DNA from: an uncultured Clostridium sp.
Lineage (GTDB): Bacteria > Bacillota > Clostridia > TANB77 > CAG-508
Reading direction: 5' to 3'
Length of the DNA: 36,192 bases
Assembly (NCBI GenBank): GCA_946497775.1
Contig: CAMMLS010000008.1
Coordinates: 1 to 36,192, forward strand
The position numbers were made by a program, and so were the translations under genes. A model generated the notes under the pieces. That model had not been told where the DNA came from. It searched no databases and was given only the letters and a program-made list of their open reading frames with translations. This document shows positions 28,201 through 36,192 of this stretch, piece by piece (within the stretch, counting starts at the first letter, position 1; every line of letters begins with the position of its first letter).

Positions 28201-31200
28201 TTACTTTTGATATTTCAAAAGCCCTTTCAATATGCTCTTGATTTTTATATTTTGAAATGTTTTCTTCAATTTTTTCTTTTGTTTCTGATATTGCTATTAA
28301 TAAATTAATTGTTATTTTTTCTCCTGGTTTTATTTTCATTGTACGTCTTAGTGCTAATCCTAAGTCTGGTACTATCCCTAAATTTCTAGAAAAAGGTGTT
28401 GAATTTTCTATCATTTGTGGGATTTTTGTGTTACCTCTTCCAATTAATTTTGCTCTATCTATTTCATACTCTAATTCTCCTAATGTTTCGTATTCTGTAT
28501 ATAAATTTACTCCCAGATATATATTTGGATTTTCACCTCTGCTATTTCTTTTTACTAATATTGAGCCCGTTTCGTTTGAATACTCTGATTTTAAGAATAA
28601 TTTATTAAATGCCGGATGTGCATATTCTTGTTCTTTACTAGAAAGGACTGGTTCTAATACTGTTGATATTTCTATTATTTCTTCTTGTTTTCCTGTGTTT
28701 TTTATTTGTAAGGTTCTTATTTCTACTGGTTCATCTGGGGATATTACAATCTTTAGTTTTGTTTCTAAATCCTCAGTTTTAGATATAAATTTACAATTAT
28801 CTGGCATAAAATGCACTTCATATTTTTCGTTTTTGTCTATACCTTCTGTTTTGGCTAAATTCCATGTTTTTTGTGTTCTTACATTTTTTAAATAGAAGAA
28901 TATTCCTTGACTATAATCGTCTGTTTCTTTGTATTTATTTATTATTATATTTTTGTATTTACTAAATCCTTCTCCTTTGTCATTTATACATACTGTGTAA
29001 TTATCATTTGATATTATATTACTGTTTGTTATTTTATTATTTATTTTGTTATATACTCTTTCTGTATATGGCTCATAGTCTACATATTTTAGTTTTTCTA
29101 TTTTTTCTTTTCTTTCTTTTGTTGTTATAACATTTATTGGCATTCTTTCTTGAAGTAATATATCTACTGCTTCAATTTCTGGATTATGCATAAATCTTTT
29201 TTGCAATACATTATTGTTTACTAAATTGTTAATTGATAATAGTATTAATGCCTGATGATGTGCCATATATGTTTTTACTGGTGCTTTTTTAGAATTTGGA
29301 TTTAATCTCTCTGGAGTATAATCAAGTGCTTCATATAATCCGTATTTACCATCCATTCTTTGTTTTTGTATTTCTCTTAAATTTTCTATTACTTGCTGTG
29401 GAACATCTGGCAGCGCTAATGAGCTCGCATATGGTGTTATAATTTTTTCATCACCCAAGCCTCTTTTTAGGCCTAGCCAAGGAATTCCAAATGCTTTATA
29501 TTGATAGTTTGAATTTAAATCTTTTAGGTTAAATGCAGATTCTGATATTCCCCAAGGTATACCTATTTTTTTGCTATATTCTTGTTGACTCATTATTAAA
29601 AATTTACAAGATTCATCCAATAAACTTCCTGGGTATTTTTTTATATTTATATTTGGCATTAAATATTCAAATGCTGTTCCAGACCATGATACTAATCCTT
29701 TATATCCATTTAAACTTGTAAGAGTTCTACTTAAATTATTCCAGTGTTTTGCAGGTACATCTTTTTTTGCTATTGCTACTAAACTTGCTTGTCTTGCTTC
29801 TGATGCTAATAAATCATAATACGAATCTGTTAGCTTGTTTTCTTCTACATTAAATCCTATTGAAAAAATGTCTTTTTCTTTGTCATATAACTCTATAAAA
29901 TCTGTATTATTTATAATATCTTCACATTGTTTTAATATTTTTTCTGCTATATTATAGTTTGGAGTATTTTGTTTCTCATTTTGCATTACTCTAATTACAA
30001 ATTGTTTTAAAGTATATAAATATCCTATAAAATTTCCATTATCAACAGTTGATACATATCTTGGATAAAGTGGTTTTAGATTTTTGGTATTGTACCAATT
30101 ATATAAATGTCCATGCCATTTTTCTAAATTTACTATTGTTTGCATTGATTTTTCTAATAATGCCATTGCTCTATCTAAATTTATATATCCTAAATCAAAT
30201 GCTGAAACAATTGCTAGTAATCCGAAGTCCAATATTTGTTGATGATGTTCTTTTTACTATTTTTTCTTTTCTATCTTCTTGATAATTATCTGGTGGTAGA
30301 TAATTATTTTCTTGATTCATAAATTCATTAAAGTATTCCCATGTTTTTTGCCCTAAATGTAATATATATTTTTTATCTTCTGATTTTAGTAATTCATATT
30401 TGTTTTCTTCAACATTTTCTATGCTTATATACCATGCAATTACTGGTGCAATTATCCATAAAATAGCTACTAAGCTCATAATTATATTTGCTATATTTAA
30501 TGGCAATGTAGTTAAAAATATTAGCATAAAAATTCCTATAACATAATTTGGTGCCATTTGTTTTATATAGCTAATAAGAGTATTTTCAGATTTCTTTTCT
30601 GCTTCTTCTGAAGTTGTCCATTCTAGTAAATTTTGCTTTGAATATGTTAATCTATATATTGCTCTTATAATTGCATCTAGTGATATATATGCTTTATAAG
30701 GCAAAAATGAAAAGTTTATTATTCCAGCTATGAAACTCCCTTTTATTCCTGTAATATATGGTGTAAATGCTTTTTGCTTTGGAATATATTCCTTTTTTAA
30801 GATTACATCTATTATTATTGGAATAAATACACTTAAAGCTAAAATTGCTGTTATAAACCATACCTTTGTTTTATATATACTTGAAATTATTCCAATTATT
30901 AAAAAACTTAATAATAAGAATATCTCTACTGTACTTCTTCTCAAATTATCTAATATTTTAAATTTTGATAATTTATTTAATGGATTTTTTTCATATTTTC
31001 CTTGTGCATTTTTTACTTTTCTAAATAGCCATTCTACTATTTGCCAGTCTCCTCTTATCCATCTATGAAGCCTTGATATTGAACTACTATATTTATATGG
31101 ATATCCATCAAGTAGCATTATATCTGATACTAAGCCACATCTTAGATAATTTCCCTCTAACAAATCATGACTTAATATTTTATTTTCCGGCATTCTATTT

Positions 31201-33380
31201 TTTAATATTTTAGAAAATACTTGCAAATCATATATTCCTTTTCCTGTGAATATTCCTTCTCCAAAATTATCCTGATAAACATCTGATATGGCATTTGCAT
31301 ATGCATCTGTTCCTGGAAGTCCTGCAAATATTTTTGTAAATAAACTTTTATTTCCATCTTTTAAGTTTATTCCAATTCTTGGTTGCATAATTCCATATCC
31401 ATTTACAACTATATTTTTTTGCTTATCTATTTCTGGTTTATTTAGAATATGTGCCATTGCTCCTATCAGCTCTAAGGCAGAATTTAATACTAAGTCTGTA
31501 TCTGAGTCTAGTGTTATAATATATTTAATTTTTGGAATTTTTAAATTTTCCAAGCTATTAAATCTAAATTCATTTTTGGTATTTCCTAAAATATATTCAT
31601 TAAATTGATTTAAAAGTCCTCTTTTTCTTTCCCAACCTAAATATGATTTTTCCTTGTCATTCCAAGTTCTTTTTCTATATATAAAATGAAATAATGGAAA
31701 TTCCTTATTATAATATTTATTATTTAATTCTTCTAATTCTTTTTTGGCTGTTTCTATTATTTTTTCATCAATGTCTTCTTCTTTTTTATGGCTTGAAGTG
31801 CAATCACCTAAAATAGCAAAATATAAATTTTCTGATTTATTTGCTAAATAATATACTTCTAATTTTCTTATTAAATTTTTTACCTTTTTTTCATTACTTA
31901 TTATTGTTGGTATAACTACAAATGTAGTGTCTTCTTTGGGAATTCCATCTGAGAAATCCATTTTTGGTATTAGTTTTGGTTTTACTATTTTGCTTAATAT
32001 TGTGTTTACTATTTTTGTTATTATTTCTATTAATGGAACATATGAACTTAATGCTAGTAATACTGATAATAATATATTTTTCGTGGATGTAAAAATATAT
32101 GCAAATATTAAAATAGAAAAAATTGCAGGTATTCCCCATGTAGATAATTTATATAGACTTACTTTTGTTTTTTCACTAATTCTTTTTTTGTTTACTTGTA
32201 ATTCTTGCATTAGATTATCTATTCCATCAGATATTAAGTAAAAACCAATATGTGTTTGTTTTTTATTTTCTACTTCTTTTATATTGGCTTTTTCTGCTAA
32301 TTCTAATGCTTTATTTGCTATATATATTTCTGAAATTTTTGTTTTTTTAGATATTTCTTTTATGGCATTTCTATAATAACTTTTAGTTTTATAATCCATA
32401 CCTATATATACATGAGCTGGGTCTTTTTTTAATATTTCTTCTACTCCATTTATTGCTTCAAATATCTCTAAAAAATTTATTCTAGATAATTCTTTTATAC
32501 TTCTAATACTATTTCCTATTGATACTTTTTTAAGTGCTATATCAAAATGCTCTTTTTTTATAATTTCAGAAACAGTTGTCCCCATTTTATTCACTTGTTC
32601 TTCTAATATGTTTAAATAACTTATTGCTTGTCTTCCATATTTTTTTAATTTATATGACATATATTCAACAAATGGATATCTCATTTCACCAACTAGCATA
32701 TTTTTACTTTGATTTTCTGATTTATTTGTGAATTTTAATTCTTTTTTATTTTCAACTAATCTTTCTACAATGCTTTCTACTTTATATTTCTGTATTTGTG
32801 AAATATATATTTTCTCACATACTTCTCTAATGTTTTCTATTATTGCAATTTGTAAAAAGCTACCAATCCACCAAATTTCTTCCATATTCAATGTCTTTTT
32901 TCTTTGATATGCTTTAAGTAGATGCTCTAAAATTTCGCCATCTATTTTACTATCAGTATAAGCAACTATCTCGGCTGCAAGAACATATATTCTTGCCATT
33001 CCTTTATATATACCATTTTGTATTCCTAAAAAATTAGTATATTTTTCTAATGTAAGGTCCTTTTCTATATTCTTTACTGCTTCTTCTATTATATAATAAT
33101 TATCCAATAACCATTCCCCTGCTGGGTGTATGTTGATTCCCATTTTTAAATCTTCATTTAGTATTTCATATGTTTTGGTTATAAACTTAAAATTCTCAAT
33201 TAATCTTGGAACTGGATATGTGCTTTTATCAGAATTCGATGTCAAAATATGATCTGATGCTACTTTTTCTAAGTAATTTTCTAGTTGATATCTATCTAAT
33301 ACTGCACCCTTTATATTTAAAATTCTACTATTCAAAAAATACACTCCTAACAAAAATAACTTTTCTGTTATTTTTGCCAA
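25210..33380 (-). CDS. Cyclic beta-1,2-glucan synthase-like giant protein (NdvB-like: GT84 + glycoamylase-like + GH94 modules), three ORFs joined by two +1 shifts at CGG
   Basis: ORF 30195..33380 contains a GT with YIITLDSDTDL and HRWIRGDWQ; ORF 26135..30232 glycoamylase-like and GH94 N-terminal parts plus YGFRDQLQD...GSGDWNDG; ORF 25210..26163 GH94 C-terminus. Skipping the C at two CGGs gives one continuous 2722-aa reading. Confidence 0.9.
26141..26143 (-). other. CGG +1 frameshift site 8 (ACA GTC C|GGA AAT)
   Basis: Unshifted ...GDWNDGFSTVRK*; shifted ...GDWNDGFSTV-GNKGIGESVWLGFFLYNVL. Confidence 0.88.
30222..30224 (-). other. CGG +1 frameshift site 7 (GGA CTT C|GGA TTA)
   Basis: Unshifted ...SSTNIGLRITSNCFSI*; shifted ...SSTNIGL-GLLAIVSAFDLGYINL. 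Confidence 0.88.
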
Positions 33381-33435
33381 GAGTGGAAAATTTATTCTCT
33401 TTTACGGTTTATTTTTTGTAATATTTGTAATTTAA

Positions 33436-33915
33436 TTATTCGCTTATACTTGTTTGTGGCTCTGAATAATTTGTATCTTCTGTATAGTATTCTTTTTGTC
33501 CTGAAGCAGTTGTTACTTCAATTATATTTCCATTTCCATGTATTAAAATATTGTTATTTTTTATTATATTTGCTGTTTTTGTGAAATCTCCATTAATTTT
33601 TATATCATTTTTTATTATATAAGTATTATCTAAACCTAATGTATAGATTTTTCCACTTATATAAATTTCTTCATTACTTCCTATTTTTAATGCTTGCTCA
33701 GAAGTATTTATTGGAATTATTTCTCCACCATTATATGTTTTATATTCTTCTTCCATACTTGTTTTTGTATCATATGCATCTTCTATTTGTTTTAACTGAT
33801 CTAATTGTGCAGATTGCTTATTACTCAAACTAATAAAACTGGCAATTCCTACTATTACTAAAAACAAACAAGCTACTGATACATATATAACAATTGCACC
33901 ATTTTCATTTTTCAT
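33436..33915 (-). CDS. Hypothetical protein with N-terminal TM (pilin-like/TadE-like hydrophobic N-terminus)
   Basis: MKNENGAIVIYVSVACLFLVIVGIASFISLSNKQSAQLDQLKQIEDAYDTK; RBS AAGGAGAAC. Confidence 0.55.
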   Translation of the reverse strand: MKNENGAIVIYVSVACLFLVIVGIASFISLSNKQSAQLDQLKQIEDAYDTKTSMEEEYKTYNGGEIIPINTSEQALKIGSNEEIYISGKIYTLGLDNTYIIKNDIKINGDFTKTANIIKNNNILIHGNGNIIEVTTASGQKEYYTEDTNYSEPQTSISE

Positions 33916-34006
33916 TCTTTTGTTCTCCTTTTCTAAATAATCTTATTTATTATTATATATCATTAATATTTAATTTTGCAACATTTTTATATCTTACAAG
34001 ATTAAA

Positions 34007-34036
34007 AAAGTGAAACTTAAAAAAGTTTCACTTTTT
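34007..34036 (-). terminator. Terminator after ORF 34041..34379
   Basis: AAAAAGTGAAACTT/AAGTTTCACTTTTT stem-loop. Confidence 0.75.
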
Positions 34037-34040
34037 CTGA

Positions 34041-34366
34041 TTAATTTACATAAACCCCTGGAACTTCTTGTTCGGAATAGAAAATATATTGACCATCTAC
34101 TATTAATTTGTCAAATAAATCTCCATGATCTATATAGCAGTCTCTCTCTACCTCATGAACATTTATTTCTGGATGGTTAAGAGCTGATACCAATACTAAA
34201 TATTGGACTTCCATGTCTTGTAAAAATCCTGTTACTACTGTAATTATTTTATATCCGACAATTAATGCTCTTTCTGGCATAATTACTCCTGTTTCTTGAT
34301 TTTCTATTCCTATCCACATTTTGTCCCCTATTTTGAACCGAGGCTCTGCACAAAATTTTAACATTT
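34041..34366 (-). CDS. Hypothetical accessory protein
   Basis: Internal ATG at 34366 follows GGAGGGATTACAA; in-frame CGG at 34338-34340. Confidence 0.65.
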
Positions 34367-34421
34367 GTAATCCCTCCATTAATAATTATTATTTGAGGTA
34401 AAATAAATTAATTATGTAAAT

Positions 34422-34450
34422 ATTGTATCTCTTTTTTAAATTTATGTCAA
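34422..34450 (-). promoter_or_regulatory. Promoter of ORF 34041..34366, -35 overlapping the amidase stop codon
   Basis: TTGACA-N17-TACAAT; -35 covers TGA stop 34447-34449. Confidence 0.65.
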
Positions 34451-35152
34451 CTTTGTTCATGAAAATAATCCATTATACCATTATATATCCCCCATGCTAA
34501 TTTATCTTGGTATTCATCAGTTTGTAAAAGCACTTCTTCTTCTGGATTTGATAGAAATCCACATTCTACAATAGTTGTTGGTATTTCCACATGTTCTATT
34601 ATATATTTACCGCTTATTGCCAGAGATTCTCTTTTATTTTCTTTTTGAATTGATTCATTTAAATTACTTTGTATACTTTTTGCAAGTTTAATGCTATTTT
34701 CGCTTTCTTTTTTAAAAAAGGTTTGCCATCCATAATACTGTGATTGTGGTATTTTATTTAAATGTATTGAAACAAAAATATCTGCTGATGAATTATTTCC
34801 AATTTTTACTCTATTTTTGATATCAGATACCTTTTTATCTCTTAAAGTATCTTTATCTAAATCATATATTCCATTTTCATCCGACCTAGTAAGAATAACT
34901 GTTGCTCCGCTTTGTTCTAATAAATTTTGAACTTTTAAAGTTATTTTTAAATTAATTGAATTTTCAGTTATTCCTCCTTTACTTTGGGCTCCCTCATCTG
35001 GGGTCCCGATGGCCAGCATCTAAAACTATTACTTTATTAGACACTGGAAGTGCAACTGTTTCGACAGTTTTATTATTAAATATAGGTACAAATACTGCTA
35101 TCATTACAGCAAATACTATTAATAATATTCTTTTTCTTTTTAACACAATCAT
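34447..35152 (-). CDS. cwlD: CwlD-like N-acetylmuramoyl-L-alanine amidase (amidase_3), two frames joined by +1 shift at CGG 35006-35008
   Basis: MIVLKRKRILLIVFAVMIAVFVPIFNNKTVETVALPVSNKVIVLDAGH-GTPDEGAQSKGGITENSINLKITLKVQNLLEQSGATVILTRSDE...FVSIHLNKI...ESLAISGKYIIEHVEIPTTIVECGFLSNPEEE. Confidence 0.88.
35006..35008 (-). other. CGG +1 frameshift site 9 (GGC CAT C|GGG ACC CCA)
   Basis: Unshifted ...LDAGHRDPR*; shifted ...LDAGH-GTPDEGAQ. Confidence 0.88.
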
Positions 35153-35237
35153 TGCTTATATTCTCCTAAATATTTATTAATATATATTATGATTTTAATT
35201 TTTATTTATACCCTACTAAAATATAAAATAGAAAAAA

Positions 35238-35261
35238 AGGAAGCTGAAAATTCAGCTTCCT
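35238..35261 (-). terminator. Terminator after YadA-like gene
   Basis: AGGAAGCTGAA-TT-TTCAGCTTCCT followed by TTTTTC on minus strand. Confidence 0.75.
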
Positions 35262-35281
35262 TTGTAAGGTTAAAATATTTC

Positions 35282-36192
35282 TTATTTAAAACGCACACTA
35301 ATACCAGCGCCTACGCCATTTTCACTTCCGCATGCGGAAATTGAAAAATTCAACATAAGGTCTTTATTGGGTTGGTAGAATATACCCGCTGCAATTGCAT
35401 TTTCGCCATGATAACTACCAGTTGCTAATGCACCAGACCATTTGTAGTTAGGATCATAGTCAAGGGGTTTTAAAGATGCATGTGCAATTGCTAATGCACC
35501 AGTTTTATTGATTTTGCCATCCAGTCTATCAACACGTCCAGCCAAATCAGAAACATCTTGACTTAATCCATCAATACGTCCATCCAAGCGAGCATCTTCT
35601 GTTTTTCTTTCAGTAGTTTCGTTAGCGATTGCCACTCTGTTTGCTTCAATATTGGTGGCATTGGTTTCGATATCTTTTTTGTTGTTAGTTACCTGTTGCT
35701 GAAGACCATCTATATCTCCCGTCGAGGCAATCCCATCAACTTTAATGGTTTCTTGATTATTTTTTTCAAGTACAAGGGTATTCCCCTCCATTTTACCACT
35801 GCTGATATCTTGACCTTCAAGTTTCAAATCGGCTTCTTCCCTTAAAGCTGCTTCGCCTTTGATTGCTGAATCAAGTTTAGCATCTGCTACTTCGCGGTCA
35901 GAAGTTTCTTGTTCGATTGCGGCTTCAAGCTTAGAATCTCCTTCTTCCCTTAAAGCTGCTTCGCCTTTGATTGCTGAATCAAGTTTAGCATCTGCTACTT
36001 CGCGGTCAGAAGTTTCTTGTTCGATTGCGGCTTCAAGCTTAGAATCTCCTTCTTCCCTTAAAGCTGCTTCGCCTTTGATTGCTGAATCAAGTTTAGCATC
36101 TGCTACTTCGCGGTCAGAAGTTTCTTGTTCGATTGCTGCTTCAAGCTTAGAATCCCCTTCTTCCCTTAAAGCTGCTTCGCCTTTGATTGCTG
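35282..36192 (-). CDS. YadA-like trimeric autotransporter adhesin, C-terminal part (runs off window end)
   Basis: Coiled-coil stalk plus C-terminal YadA membrane anchor ALAIAHASLKPLDYDPNYKWSGALATGSYHGENAIAAGIFYQPNKDLMLNFSISACGSENGVGAGISVRFK; frame stays open through 36192. Confidence 0.85.
   Translation of the reverse strand, partial: AIKGEAALREEGDSKLEAAIEQETSDREVADAKLDSAIKGEAALREEGDSKLEAAIEQETSDREVADAKLDSAIKGEAALREEGDSKLEAAIEQETSDREVADAKLDSAIKGEAALREEADLKLEGQDISSGKMEGNTLVLEKNNQETIKVDGIASTGDIDGLQQQVTNNKKDIETNATNIEANRVAIANETTERKTEDARLDGRIDGLSQDVSDLAGRVDRLDGKINKTGALAIAHASLKPLDYDPNYKWSGALATGSYHGENAIAAGIFYQPNKDLMLNFSISACGSENGVGAGISVRFK
35833..36192. repeat. 108-bp direct coding repeat, about 3.3 copies to window end
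   Basis: CTTCTTCCCTTAAAGCTGC recurs at 35833, 35941, 36049 and 36157 (108-bp period); encodes EEGDSKLEAAIEQETSDREVADAKLDSAIKGEAALR (36 aa). Confidence 0.95.

Noticed and set aside
35833-36192. CRISPR array
   Set aside because: 108-bp repeats are contiguous, in-frame coding repeats without spacers.

Overview
This is an AT-rich chromosomal segment from a Gram-positive, Clostridia-like bacterium. BofC-like and CwlD-like genes point to a sporulating lineage. Most genes lie on the minus strand. Core genes: a partial Rpn/PD-(D/E)XK gene, yraN, dprA, yifB/comM, a YabE-like G5/3D protein, clpE-like, pgsA, bofC-like, comEC, an SH3/NlpC-P60 hydrolase, smc, an HD-GYP-like protein, ksgA, nrdG, nrdD, a giant (~8.2 kb) cyclic beta-glucan synthase (NdvB-like, GT84/GH94) and a CwlD-like amidase. 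Small accessory genes with their own promoters and terminators sit between them. The window edge carries the C-terminal end of a YadA-like trimeric autotransporter with 108-bp coding repeats. MAIN OBSERVATION: five conserved genes (yifB, comEC, HD-GYP, cyclic glucan synthase, cwlD) look broken by +1 frameshifts. In all of them the break falls on a zero-frame CGG codon, and skipping only the C (C|GGN) restores the conserved protein with a Gly, usually at a conserved glycine. I count nine such sites. In a by-eye scan of the core genes (roughly 9,500 codons) I found no CGG read as an ordinary in-frame sense codon. Five in-frame CGGs that must be read without a shift all lie in the small accessory genes, and all five are CGGY, whereas 8 of 9 shift sites are CGGR. 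This suggests an unusual decoding system: a vacant CGG codon with +1 occlusion by tRNA-Gly, or quadruplet CGGN decoding as Gly. Systematic sequencing error is the main alternative, and no tRNA gene is present in the window to test the model.
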